In this document: piece by piece, positions 8,733-16,178 of the stretch | Numbering within the stretch: the stretch's first letter is position 1 | How the letters are laid out: every line of letters starts with the position of its first letter | Origin: Syntrophomonas sp. UBA5432 | Lineage (GTDB): Bacteria > Bacillota > Syntrophomonadia > Syntrophomonadales > Syntrophomonadaceae | NCBI GenBank assembly: GCA_002424365.1 | Contig: DIRQ01000142.1 | Location: 812-29,872, forward strand | DNA: 29,061 nt | Direction: 5' to 3' | Made by a program: the position numbers and the translations under genes | The notes under the pieces: model-generated | What the model was told of the DNA's origin: nothing | The model's database searches: none | What the model saw: the letters and a program-made list of their open reading frames with translations, nothing else

Positions 8733-8895
8733 AGAAAAACACTCCTTCCTTAATTGACAGAAAAAATGAGGGGAAAATCTAATTTAAGATTTAAATTAAT
8801 AAAAGTCAATTCTAATCTGCTAAACGTTAAGACCCCTGGAAAAGCTACGGTATACCACCTCCCCCAATAAATCCTAGGTCTACCTGTAATTTGTA

Positions 8896-8911
8896 TGCAA
8901 AACGTATGCCA
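8896..8911 (-). promoter_or_regulatory. Sigma-54 (-24/-12) promoter of the thiolase operon
   Basis: On the minus strand TGGCATACGTTTTGCA matches the sigma-54 consensus TGGCAC-N5-TTGCW at every key base, with the GG and GC doublets at the required distance. Transcription should start near 8886, giving a ~150-nt leader before the TTG start of the thiolase. An activator gene of the sigma-54 class lies directly upstream. Confidence 0.85.
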
Positions 8912-8916
8912 GCTAA

Positions 8917-8930
8917 TCCGAGGCCTCGGA
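8917..8930. promoter_or_regulatory. Perfect palindrome abutting the -24 element
   Basis: TCCGAGGCCTCGGA is a perfect 14-bp palindrome starting five bases upstream of the -24 box. It may bind a protein that modulates the promoter; the factor is unknown. Confidence 0.4.
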
Positions 8931-9032
8931 GATGCCAAGATTAGGGGCATTGTTAATTAATGGATATTAAAAACGAAGTACAGAAGAGTACCGATATGCG
9001 TCGATATTAGAGAAGCCTAATATAACAAGCAT

Positions 9033-9062
9033 AACCTGCATCTCATATTGAGATAGCAGGTT
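9033..9062. promoter_or_regulatory. Candidate upstream activator site (30-bp dyad)
   Basis: AACCTGCATCTCA (9033-9045) and TGAGATAGCAGGTT (9049-9062) form a 13-pair inverted repeat with one bulged base. It is centred about 135 bp upstream of the sigma-54 -24 element, a usual distance for an enhancer-binding protein. Alternative: a structured RNA element read past the activator gene. Confidence 0.45.
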
Positions 9063-9112
9063 CTCATAAAGGAATATTCAGTTTATAACTGCTGCAAAAC
9101 TACATTAGTAGA

Positions 9113-9126
9113 TTGCATATATGCAA
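9113..9126. promoter_or_regulatory. Second candidate activator site (perfect palindrome)
   Basis: TTGCATATATGCAA is a perfect 14-bp palindrome about 210 bp upstream of the -24 box. It differs in sequence from the 9033-9062 dyad, so the two need not bind the same protein. The remainder of the 450-base gap 8733-9182 holds the leader, the promoter and these palindromes; no gene is supported. Confidence 0.35.
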
Positions 9127-9155
9127 AACTTCGAGTTAGACTGTAAATATTAACC

Positions 9156-9180
9156 TAAAAACATTGCAGAATTGCAATGT
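9156..9180 (-). terminator. Terminator of the sigma-54 activator gene
   Basis: On the minus strand, two bases past the stop codon, ACATTGCA and TGCAATGT form a perfect 8-bp stem with a 4-base loop followed by five T. The position directly after the gene favours a terminator over a regulatory operator. Confidence 0.65.
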
Positions 9181-9182
9181 TG

Positions 9183-10547
9183 CTAAATAACTTCATATTT
9201 CTTTAATTTGCGATATAAAACGGATGGATGAATGTCCAGCGACCTTGCAGTTGCTGCTTTATTATAGTTATTTTTCTTTAATGTCTCTCTAATCATGTGA
9301 TATTCTAAATCTTCAATAGCCTGGTTAAGTGAGAGCTTTAGGGGGCGGTTTAAAAATCCGCCTGGTTGTAGGGTAGGAAAATACTGAGCTTGTATAATCT
9401 TCTGCCCATCCAGACTGGCAAGATTAATAGCCCGCTCAATTAGGTTTTCTAGTTCTCTTATATTCCCCGGCCAGTCATAAGATTTTAGCAGCGAAAAAGA
9501 TTCTTCATCTACACCTTCAATAACTGTACCCAGCTTTTGATTAAGCTTGCCAATAAAATGGTTTACCAGGATTTCAATATCTTCCAGCCTATTTTTAAGC
9601 GGAGGTAAGAGAATTGATACTACATTCAAACGATAATAAAGGTCTTCTCTAAAATTTCCCTGAGCTATGGCCTCTGCTAGATTAGTATTAGTAGCAGCTA
9701 TTACCCGAACATCAGACTGTATGAGCTCATTACCTCCAATGCGTTCAAATTCTCTTTCTTGAAGGAAGCTTAATAGTTTTGCCTGCATCATGAGTGGCAA
9801 CTCACCTATTTCATCCAGGAAAATAGTTCCCCCATAGGCAAGCTCAATTTTCCCGATTTTTCCGCCCTTCCTAGCTCCAGTAAAAGAACCTTCCTCATAA
9901 CCAAATAGTTCTGATTCCAATAAATTCTCTGGAATACAGGCACAATTAATTCTCACAAATGGCTTGTTACGGCGGTAACCGCTATTATGTATAGCGTGGG
10001 CAAATAGTTCCTTACCAGTTCCACTTTCTCCTATAATTAATACATTCGATATATTGTTGGCTACCCGGGCACATAGGCTTTTAATTCGTACAATATTCTG
10101 GCTGTTACCAACAATATCATTTAGTGTATATTTACCATAGTATTTTCCATGTTTTTGAACTGGGGTACTATCCAGCAGGCTGGTCATATGCTGAACCATA
10201 ATTTGTGCTGCTCCCATGTCCAGGAAGAGGGTTTTAGCCATAGCCCCTACTATTTCTCCGTCATTGTAAATGGGGACACGCATAGAAACCATTTCTTTGT
10301 GATTTACGCAGCAAAGCTCGCAAAGATTGGTTTCACCGTTTAGTATAGTATAGGGCAGGCGCGAGCGGGGTATTACTTCGTTAACGTGTTTACCAATCAG
10401 AGATTCCCGGTTTACTTCCAGTATATCAGCAAAGGTTTGATTGACCAGGATAACTTGACAACTGGTGTCAATGTATAGCACACCCATATATGGGTTTTCT
10501 ATCATATGTTGAAGGATATACAGCATCTGCTTGTCGTTCATATTCAT
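9183..10547 (-). CDS. Sigma-54-dependent activator with PAS sensor domain
   Basis: Enhancer-binding protein that remodels sigma-54 RNA polymerase. Order of domains: PAS at about residues 10-110 (ILQHMIENPYMGVLYID, then IGKHVNEVIP), AAA+ at about 145-375, and a Fis-type helix-turn-helix at the C-terminus (AATARSLDIHPSVLYRKLKK). Walker A is GESGTGKE (173-180), Walker B TIFLDE (241-246). The sigma-54 contact loop reads GSFTGA (220-225) where most have GAFTGA; this is a conservative change. The PAS region contains a CELCC cysteine group (76-80) that could sense a ligand or redox state, which is speculation. ATG at 10547 has AAGGTGGG upstream. It sits upstream of, and in line with, the thiolase operon and its sigma-54 promoter, so that operon is the likely target. 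Confidence 0.93.
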   Translation of the reverse strand: MNMNDKQMLYILQHMIENPYMGVLYIDTSCQVILVNQTFADILEVNRESLIGKHVNEVIPRSRLPYTILNGETNLCELCCVNHKEMVSMRVPIYNDGEIVGAMAKTLFLDMGAAQIMVQHMTSLLDSTPVQKHGKYYGKYTLNDIVGNSQNIVRIKSLCARVANNISNVLIIGESGTGKELFAHAIHNSGYRRNKPFVRINCACIPENLLESELFGYEEGSFTGARKGGKIGKIELAYGGTIFLDEIGELPLMMQAKLLSFLQEREFERIGGNELIQSDVRVIAATNTNLAEAIAQGNFREDLYYRLNVVSILLPPLKNRLEDIEILVNHFIGKLNQKLGTVIEGVDEESFSLLKSYDWPGNIRELENLIERAINLASLDGQKIIQAQYFPTLQPGGFLNRPLKLSLNQAIEDLEYHMIRETLKKNNYNKAATARSLDIHPSVLYRKLKKYEVI

Positions 10548-10654
10548 AAATATAATCCCACCTTAACAATAATACTTCTCCAAAATATAACATAAATGTC
10601 GAGGAAATGAAATTTAATTATAGGGAATGTGGTTAAAGCAAAAGGGGGGCAAAA

Positions 10655-10680
10655 GTAAAAAAACCGCCACAAAGGCGGTT
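10655..10680 (-). terminator. Terminator of rnpB
   Basis: On the minus strand AACCGCC (10680-10674) pairs with GGCGGTT (10668-10662), then a run of T. It lies ten bases after the last paired base of RNase P RNA. Confidence 0.9.
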
Positions 10681-10689
10681 TATTATACG

Positions 10690-11090
10690 AAGTAAGTAAA
10701 TCTATAAGCGGAGTTCTGTATTTGATAGCCATCTATCTGGGATGCCAGTTACCTAGCACCTCTAGCGACCAACCCGGGAACGAAACGGGCTATTTCATTG
10801 TTCCCCTATTAGGTCTTGCTCCGGGTGGGGTTTACCGAGCCATTTAGTCACCTAAATGCTGGTGAGCTCTTACCTCACCTTTCCACCCTTACCGAAAACG
10901 AAGGCCAGAATTCGTCAAACAGAAAACTTCTGATTTCTAACTTCCGACCTCTGACCTCCGTTCTCGGCGGTTTGTTTCTGTGGCACTTGCCTTGGGGTCA
11001 CCCCCACTGGACGTTATCCAGCACCCTGCCCTATGGAGCTCCGACTTTCCTCAGACCAAAAAGGCCTGCGACTATCTGATTTACTTACTT
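10690..11090 (-). ncRNA. rnpB: RNase P RNA
   Basis: Catalytic RNA that matures the 5' ends of tRNAs. Reading the minus strand, P1 closes the molecule: AAGTAAGTAAATC at the 5' end (11090-11078) with GATTTACTTACTT at the 3' end (10702-10690). Between them are the universal blocks GAGGAAAGTC, CAGGGTGCTGGATAACG, GGCAAGTGCCACAGAAAC, GGTAAGGGTGGAAAGGTG and ACAGAACTCCGCTTATAG. Length is about 400 nt. The P12 region (about 10891-10970) is unusually long and carries a purine-rich run that looks like an inserted repeat. A promoter and a terminator frame the gene. Exact mature ends are inferred from P1. Confidence 0.97.
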
Positions 11091-11113
11091 TATTTATTTT
11101 AGACACAAAGACT

Positions 11114-11142
11114 ATTATAATTAATTAAAGGTGGCTTGTAAA
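11114..11142 (-). promoter_or_regulatory. Promoter of rnpB
   Basis: On the minus strand TTTACA (11142-11137) and TATAAT (11119-11114) are 17 bp apart. Start would be near 11107, about 17 nt before the P1 helix. The rest of 11143-11359 is AT-rich and holds no gene; a TATAAT at 11327-11332 may be the -10 of the next plus-strand gene. Confidence 0.72.
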
Positions 11143-11359
11143 GCTTTGCAATATGAGATTTAGGGTTTTTATAGTGGAAACACTATTTTTATCAAAAATT
11201 ATGTTTTTTAAGCAGGAAATTAATCATATGTAGAGAATAACTACTTGAATAGGACAGGGAATATGCTTGAATATGTTGTACCCATCGGGTGTCCTTGTTT
11301 TAGTACTGGTTAAGTAATACAATGTTTATAATAAAAGAAGGGAGAGGGGGGGGAAAAAA

Positions 11360-11689
11360 GTGTTGGCATTATTCGGCTCAGCAGGATCCGCACCACCGGG
11401 AATCTGGGGCAATCCACTGTTTACCTTCTTAGTGGTATTACTGGGAATTTTTATATTCGTGAAGTTTTGCGGCTGGTCAAAGAAGTTCCAGCTATCGGCT
11501 GGGTTTAAAAAGATAATTTTTATTCTGACCGGAGTAGGACTGGTAGTTTTTAACATTATGTACAGTATGGGCAATAAACAGTTGGCTAGTAGCGGAGATT
11601 TGAACGGAGCGTTAGTTGCGTTTCTTGCCTCAATGGTATGGGTATTTATATTTGCGTTTGCCCTAATGGCTGAAACCAAAGCGGAATAA
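11360..11689 (+). CDS. Small three-helix membrane protein, function unknown
   Basis: I do not recognise the family. The 109-residue product has three hydrophobic segments, about residues 20-40 (LFTFLVVLLGIFIFVKF), 50-68 (IIFILTGVGLVVFNIMY) and 84-104 (ALVAFLASMVWVFIFAFAL), with a Lys-rich stretch (SKKFQ, GFKK) between the first two and no cleavable signal peptide. Start is GTG at 11360, preceded by a G-rich tract (AGAGGGGGGGG) that can pair with 16S rRNA. Coding is supported by the good ribosome site, the regular spacing of hydrophobic helices, and a strong terminator right behind the stop. It is monocistronic, between rnpB (opposite strand) and the fdhD-like gene. Confidence 0.75.
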   Translation: MLALFGSAGSAPPGIWGNPLFTFLVVLLGIFIFVKFCGWSKKFQLSAGFKKIIFILTGVGLVVFNIMYSMGNKQLASSGDLNGALVAFLASMVWVFIFAFALMAETKAE

Positions 11690-11703
11690 ACATAAGGAAA
11701 AAG

Positions 11704-11728
11704 AGGCGGCTTCGGGCCGCCTTTTTTA
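11704..11728 (+). terminator. Terminator after the small membrane protein gene
   Basis: AGGCGGC and GCCGCCT form a 7-bp stem around a TTCGG loop, followed by six T. Confidence 0.95.
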
Positions 11729-11783
11729 TATTCTACAGACAAGTGTTGCATACTTTTAAAAAGACATTGGAGTTGAACCGGAT

Positions 11784-12500
11784 ATGAATGAGGAAACGGT
11801 ATACCGCTTAATTCACAGGTATTCACCAGAAAAAGGTATGGAGGAGTTTTGGGATGTAATAATAAACGAACAGTGTTTTAAGGTTTATATTAATGATATT
11901 TTCTATAAAGATATTTGTTGCACTCCTTCTCACTTGGATGAATTGATTATTGGTCATCTGTTTATGGAGCACCAGATTTCAAGTAGCGGTGATATTAAAA
12001 AGATAGAGATTGACGATACCATTATAAATGTAAGTGTAATTTCCCAACCTCCGGTGCAATATCATATTGAAAATAATGCGGATATTAATTGTCCGGCAGC
12101 GAAGCTTAGCTGGTTGATGCAAATGCATCTTAATGTCTCTGTTTTGCATAAGCAAACCGGAGGGGTTCATGTAATGAGTTTAGCTACTCAGGAGGGTTTA
12201 CTGGTAAGCCGAGAAGATATCGGCAGGCATAATGCAGTAGATAAATTGTATGGCTATTGTTTATTAAATGGGATAAACTGCTCTGATAAAATATTTCTTA
12301 GCAGTGGACGAGTTAGTCATGAAATTATTCAAAAACTAGTAGCGATGGGTATACAACTGGTTGTTTCTCGGGCAGCGGTAACCAGCCTGGCTCAGAAAAT
12401 AGCCGAAAAATCTGGAATAACAGTCCTGGGCTTTGCACGGGGTGAGCGGTTTAATATCTATACCCACCCCCATAGAATATTGGCGGAGTCGGGTAGGTGA
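11784..12500 (+). CDS. fdhD: FdhD-like protein (formate dehydrogenase accessory family)
   Basis: FdhD transfers sulfur from a cysteine desulfurase to the molybdenum/tungsten cofactor of formate dehydrogenase. The C-terminal half is typical: TGGVHVMSL (126-133), SREDIGRHNAVDKLYG (142-157), LSSGRVSHE, VVSRAAVTSLA and GFARGERFNIYTH. The N-terminal half is shorter and more divergent. The CxxC loop of characterised FdhD, which lies before the TGG motif, is represented only by NCPAAK with a single cysteine (C103). At 238 residues it is about 20-40 shorter than usual. It overlaps the downstream [2Fe-2S]/ASKHA gene by 4 bases; no formate dehydrogenase gene is in the window. Membership in the FdhD superfamily is firm, function as a sulfurtransferase is less so. 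Confidence 0.82.
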   Translation: MNEETVYRLIHRYSPEKGMEEFWDVIINEQCFKVYINDIFYKDICCTPSHLDELIIGHLFMEHQISSSGDIKKIEIDDTIINVSVISQPPVQYHIENNADINCPAAKLSWLMQMHLNVSVLHKQTGGVHVMSLATQEGLLVSREDIGRHNAVDKLYGYCLLNGINCSDKIFLSSGRVSHEIIQKLVAMGIQLVVSRAAVTSLAQKIAEKSGITVLGFARGERFNIYTHPHRILAESGR

Positions 12501-14323
12501 TAATGGTGGGAAAAGTTAAAATAAGGCTTATTTATCCTGATGGTAGCTATTATGAGTACTATACTTTTACCGGAGTTAATCTCTGGCATAGTATGGCTGC
12601 TAATGGCATTGATGTTACTGGCTCTTGCGGTGGCCGAGGTACCTGCGGTAAGTGTAAGGTTCGTATTGAGGGGCAGGTAAATGAGATAAGTCAAGAGGAG
12701 AGAGAACATCTGCTGGCAGAAGAAATTAAAATAGGGGAGAGGTTAGCCTGCTATTGTTACATCAATGACGCGGTAGATGTTTACCTGCATTACGGTGACT
12801 TTGGTTCTGATATAAAGGTTAAACTTTTTAAGGAAATAAATAATCTGCAACCGCGGGTTGAACGCCGCAAAATACTTATACCAGGGTTAGATAAAGAAAC
12901 TCCAGTTCCTCTTCAGCGCCGTATTAAAAAAGCTTTACCCGGGTTAATGTTGCAGGTTGGTAGTAGTAACTGGAATGAATTATCCAGTCTGGATAGAGTT
13001 GGCCGTCCCACTCTGGAGCTTTATGGTTTAATTTTTGATTCACAGTTGGTAAGAGCCATAAGCCGGGAAGAAAAAAATGCTTATGGTATAGTTTTGGATT
13101 TAGGCAGTACCAGTCTTTTTGCTGCCCTAATAGATTTACAGGATGGACATGTTAGGGGTATGACTGCTAAAACTAATATGCAGCGGGTATACGGTGCAGA
13201 TGTTATATCCAGGGTTAGTTATTGCCTGGATAATTCTGATGGGCTAACCCGCTTACACCAGGTTTTGATAAATAACATTAACGGAGCGATTGAGGAATTG
13301 CTTAGGGATGCAGAAATAAGCCCTGATGATATATATGATTTTGTAGTAGTAGGAAACCCGGTTATGTTGCATTTACTGTTGGGTGTAAACCCATCCGGTT
13401 TTGCTATTGCACCCTATAGCGGAATTGTTGTAGATGAACTGAACTTCAGCGCATACGAGCTTGGTTTTATTGCTGGCGATAAAGCCATGGTCTATATTCT
13501 TCCCCAGGCTGGCGGATTTATTGGCGCTGATACTATAGGAGGGCTACTTACACTACAGATGCAAAAAGCTGGTATCTACCTCTTTATTGATGTTGGTACT
13601 AATGGTGAGGTAGTGCTCTGTAAAAAAGGACAATTCTTTGCTGCTTCGGCTGCTGCCGGTCCGGCCTTTGAGGGTGGGGGAATTACCTGTGGAGCGCGGG
13701 CAGGTGAAGGGGTAATAGACCGGGTTGATTTGGATATTGATGGTAATCTACAATTTCATATTCCCGGGTCACAACTAGCAAATGGTATTTGCGGGTCAGC
13801 TATTATTGACCTGATGGCCTGCATACTAAGGAAAGAATATATTGACGGCAAAGGAATTATTACTAGTAAAGCGGCTGAGCATTTGGTTACCAGAGTTAGT
13901 GAACGGGGGATGGAAATTGTTTTGATGGATGGTGGAGCAGGTACGCCGGTAGTACTGAATCAGGAGGATATTAGGCAATTACAATTGGCAAAAGCAGCTT
14001 TACGAACAGCCATAGATATTGTAATGGAGGCAGCGGAAGTAAGCTTACAACAATTAGAGAACATCTATATGGCAGGTGCTTTCGGCAGTTATATAGACCC
14101 TGAGAACGCCATGTTGATTCGAATGATTCCGTCAGTTGACCCCGAAAAAGTGGTTAACATAGGTAATGCCGCTGCCCAGGGAGCCATGTTAGCTCTACTC
14201 TCTGATAAAAAACGCCGGGAAGCCAGAATATTGCAGGATAAGATTCAATGTATTGAGTTAGCTAACAACCCCGGTTTCCAGGAGAAATTTATTAACAACC
14301 TTGATTTCCAGAATTATCCATAA
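12497..14323 (+). CDS. [2Fe-2S] ferredoxin/ASKHA protein, RACo-like (DUF4445)
   Basis: Resembles the reductive activators of corrinoid proteins, which use ATP to drive electrons from a low-potential donor to Co(II). Residues ~1-100 are a plant-type [2Fe-2S] domain with C44, C50, C53 and C85 (SCGGRGTCGKC then ERLAC). A linker follows to about 195. The remainder is the ASKHA ATPase-like region: IVLDLGSTSLFAALI (phosphate loop 1), VVGNPVMLHLLLGV, IDVGTNGEVVL (phosphate loop 2), AAAGPAFEGGGITCGARAG and AGAFGSYIDPENA. At 608 residues it is the usual RACo-family length. GTG at 12497 overlaps the upstream stop; ATG at 12503 is an equally plausible start. No corrinoid or methyltransferase gene is adjacent, so the partner is unknown. 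Confidence 0.85.
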   Translation: MIMVGKVKIRLIYPDGSYYEYYTFTGVNLWHSMAANGIDVTGSCGGRGTCGKCKVRIEGQVNEISQEEREHLLAEEIKIGERLACYCYINDAVDVYLHYGDFGSDIKVKLFKEINNLQPRVERRKILIPGLDKETPVPLQRRIKKALPGLMLQVGSSNWNELSSLDRVGRPTLELYGLIFDSQLVRAISREEKNAYGIVLDLGSTSLFAALIDLQDGHVRGMTAKTNMQRVYGADVISRVSYCLDNSDGLTRLHQVLINNINGAIEELLRDAEISPDDIYDFVVVGNPVMLHLLLGVNPSGFAIAPYSGIVVDELNFSAYELGFIAGDKAMVYILPQAGGFIGADTIGGLLTLQMQKAGIYLFIDVGTNGEVVLCKKGQFFAASAAAGPAFEGGGITCGARAGEGVIDRVDLDIDGNLQFHIPGSQLANGICGSAIIDLMACILRKEYIDGKGIITSKAAEHLVTRVSERGMEIVLMDGGAGTPVVLNQEDIRQLQLAKAALRTAIDIVMEAAEVSLQQLENIYMAGAFGSYIDPENAMLIRMIPSVDPEKVVNIGNAAAQGAMLALLSDKKRREARILQDKIQCIELANNPGFQEKFINNLDFQNYP

Positions 14324-14401
14324 AAGCACAGACTAAAAAGGAGAAATCACTGTCTTTGCAGAATTACATGGTAGATATAGAAATTCAAGGGGGTTTGGGG
14401 G

Positions 14402-15160
14402 ATGAGACTAGAAGGAAAAGTTTCTGTAGTTACTGGTGGAGGTACCGGAATTGGCAAAGGTGCGGCCACTGCCCTGGCTGAACATGGATCTCGGGTATTA
14501 GTTACGGGACGACGTTTAGGTCCTTTGGAGGAGACGGTAGCAGAAATAAAGGAAAAGGGTGGAACTGCTTTGGCCTGTCCAGGTGATGTAACCGTCCGCG
14601 CAGACATAGAAAAAATTCGCGATTTAGTTAAAAGTGAATGGGGTCGCCTGGATATACTGGTTAATAATGCGGGGTCAGCTATGCGCAAACCATTTCTGGA
14701 GACAACTATGGATGATTTTGACCAGATGTATCGCATTGACCTACGCAGTGTTTTTGAGGTATCTCAGGTAATGGTACCCTTAATGCAGGAAAGTGGGGGA
14801 GGTAGTATTATAAATATATCCTCCATACTGGGTACCCTGGGTGCATACCAATCCACTGCCTACTGTGCCATGAAAGGTGGAGTGGTAAACCTTACCCGGG
14901 CTATGGCAGCAGACCTGGGACCAGTAGTCAGGGTTAATTGCCTGTGCCCTTCCCATATTATTACACCCATGTTACAAGGTGAAATTAACCGCCTGGAGGC
15001 GGCAGGAAAAATGGATAAACTGAACAGGTTATTTCCTATGAAACGAGTAGGGTACCCGGAAGACATGAACGGAGCCATTTTATTCTTTGCTTCAGATAAA
15101 TCAAGCTGGTTAACTGGAAATATATTTATGGTTGATGGCGGATTAGCCTGCTACGTGTAA
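14402..15160 (+). CDS. Short-chain dehydrogenase/reductase (SDR)
   Basis: NAD(P)-dependent oxidoreductase of the classical SDR type, 252 residues. Visible are the cofactor loop TGGGTGIG (11-18), the NNAG motif (88-91), the catalytic serine (S140 or S141) in INISSI, and Y154/K158 in AYCAMKGG. The arginine pair after strand 2 (TGRR) hints at NADP(H), as in many SDRs. The closing WLTGNIFMVDGG is the family's usual C-terminal stretch. Substrate cannot be assigned; 3-oxoacyl or hydroxyacyl reduction and sugar or polyol oxidation are all possible. ATG at 14402 follows a G-rich ribosome site. It lies 78 nt after the RACo-like gene, so it may be co-transcribed. The repeat element A begins immediately after its stop. 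Confidence 0.88.
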   Translation: MRLEGKVSVVTGGGTGIGKGAATALAEHGSRVLVTGRRLGPLEETVAEIKEKGGTALACPGDVTVRADIEKIRDLVKSEWGRLDILVNNAGSAMRKPFLETTMDDFDQMYRIDLRSVFEVSQVMVPLMQESGGGSIINISSILGTLGAYQSTAYCAMKGGVVNLTRAMAADLGPVVRVNCLCPSHIITPMLQGEINRLEAAGKMDKLNRLFPMKRVGYPEDMNGAILFFASDKSSWLTGNIFMVDGGLACYV

Positions 15161-15247
15161 TCAGAGATAGGCGCTGATAATAGGTTGTATAGTAATTTGT
15201 TTTACCAATTTAGGAAATTGAGTAATTGTTTAGAGTGAGGCGAAGGA
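15161..15247 (+). repeat. Dispersed 3'-UTR repeat, copy A
   Basis: Copy A begins at the base after the SDR stop codon. It opens with TCAGAGATAGGCGCTGATAA, 17 of 20 identical to the start of copy D, and ends with TTGTTTAGAGTGAGG, shared almost exactly with copy C. The middle is the most diverged of the five copies. Confidence 0.8.
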
Positions 15248-15251
15248 TTGT

Positions 15252-15288
15252 GGGGGACAAGGTGGATAGGTCCACTGTCCCCTTTTTA
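15252..15288 (+). terminator. Terminator after repeat A
   Basis: GGGGACA (15253-15259) pairs with TGTCCCC (15276-15282), extended by GTGG with CCAC (15262-15265, 15272-15275), then five T. It would end the transcript of the SDR and the genes before it. Confidence 0.85.
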
Positions 15289-15301
15289 CATTTTAATCGG
15301 T

Positions 15302-15330
15302 TTGAGCTTTGCTTTAAAATAAACTAAAAT
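15302..15330 (+). promoter_or_regulatory. Candidate promoter of the PHP/exchanger operon
   Basis: TTGAGC (15302-15307) and TAAAAT (15325-15330) with 17 bp between, between the preceding terminator and the next gene. Start expected near 15337. Confidence 0.5.
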
Positions 15331-15389
15331 AATCTAGACTTAGGGTTTTGGCATAATAAAGCAGATAATAGACAGAGGATGGTTTAGTA

Positions 15390-16178
15390 ATGTTACAGGA
15401 CTACCATGTTCATGCTCTAGCGCATGGCGAGTATCAATACACCTATGACTGGTTAAAAAAATTTTTAATCACTGCCCGGGAACGACAAATTACTGAGTTG
15501 GGGTTTGCTGAACATGATGAATTTATATCCCAAATAGATACCACGGTATTAAAGCGCCTACAGGAAGAATTCCCTAATATAAAGTTTAGGCTCGGTTTGG
15601 AAGTAGATTATATTCCGGGTCGGGAAGACTATATACGACAGCTTAGCCGGAGCTGCGATTTCGATTATATTATTGGTTCCGTTCATTTTATTGATGGCTG
15701 GGGATTTGATCATCCTGATTTTCGCTATCTTTTTGAGGAAAGGGATATAGATCAGGTTTATAGACGTTACTTTGAACTGGTGCACATGGCAGTTAAATCT
15801 GGTCTGTTTGATATAATAGGGCATTTAGATTTAATAAAAATCTGGGGTCACCGCCCCCGCTGGCATAACGTAATGTTTTATGTGGAACCATTACTCAATA
15901 GTATTAAAGCTGCTGGTATGTTAATAGAAATTAATAGTGCCGGTTTACGCAAACCGGTTGGGGAAATATATCCCCAGCAAGAGATAATTGATTTGATTGC
16001 CTCCAAACAAATTGCAGTTACACTTGGCTCTGATGCACACCATCCCAGGCAGGTGGGCGAAGGACTACAAGAAGTCCAAGGTGTATTGATAAATGCCGGT
16101 TTTACTCGTATAGCCAGCCTGCAGCAGCGGCAGGTAAAAATGCAGTCTTTAAACCATAGACCTGAAGGAGAACGGTAA
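15390..16178 (+). CDS. PHP-domain phosphatase, histidinol-phosphatase (HisJ/HisK) type
   Basis: Metal-dependent phosphoesterase of the PHP superfamily. The metal ligands are all present: DYHVHALAHG (residues 4-13), FAEHDEF, GLEVDYIPG, GSVHFIDGW, GHLDLIKIWG and GSDAHHP. Overall layout (262 residues) matches bacterial PHP-type histidinol phosphatases, which finish the last-but-one step of histidine synthesis. No his gene is nearby, so another phosphate ester remains possible. ATG at 15390 has a weak AGAGGA site. The stop is directly followed by the ATG of the exchanger with no gap, so the two are translationally coupled. Confidence 0.85.
   Translation: MLQDYHVHALAHGEYQYTYDWLKKFLITARERQITELGFAEHDEFISQIDTTVLKRLQEEFPNIKFRLGLEVDYIPGREDYIRQLSRSCDFDYIIGSVHFIDGWGFDHPDFRYLFEERDIDQVYRRYFELVHMAVKSGLFDIIGHLDLIKIWGHRPRWHNVMFYVEPLLNSIKAAGMLIEINSAGLRKPVGEIYPQQEIIDLIASKQIAVTLGSDAHHPRQVGEGLQEVQGVLINAGFTRIASLQQRQVKMQSLNHRPEGER

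Noticed and set aside
8750..8950. Minus-strand open frame of 66 codons upstream of the thiolase
   Set aside because: It covers the sigma-54 promoter and the leader; composition is not that of a protein.
9120..9150. Possible sixth repeat copy (AACTTCGAGTT with flanking similarity)
   Set aside because: Only about 11 bases match the repeat core, orientation is opposite to the preceding gene, and none of the other blocks are present.
9161..9180. ACATTGCA/TGCAATGT inverted repeat as an activator-binding site
   Set aside because: On the minus strand it is two bases behind the activator stop codon and is followed by T residues, which fits a terminator better.
10816..11079. Plus-strand open frame of 87 codons
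   Set aside because: It lies wholly inside the RNase P RNA on the opposite strand.
11251..11300. AGGACA/TGTCCT stem with T-rich tail as a terminator
   Set aside because: No plus-strand gene lies upstream of it and the loop is over 30 bases.
11326..11826. Minus-strand open frame of 166 codons
   Set aside because: It is antisense to the small membrane protein gene, its terminator and the start of the fdhD-like gene, and has no ribosome site.
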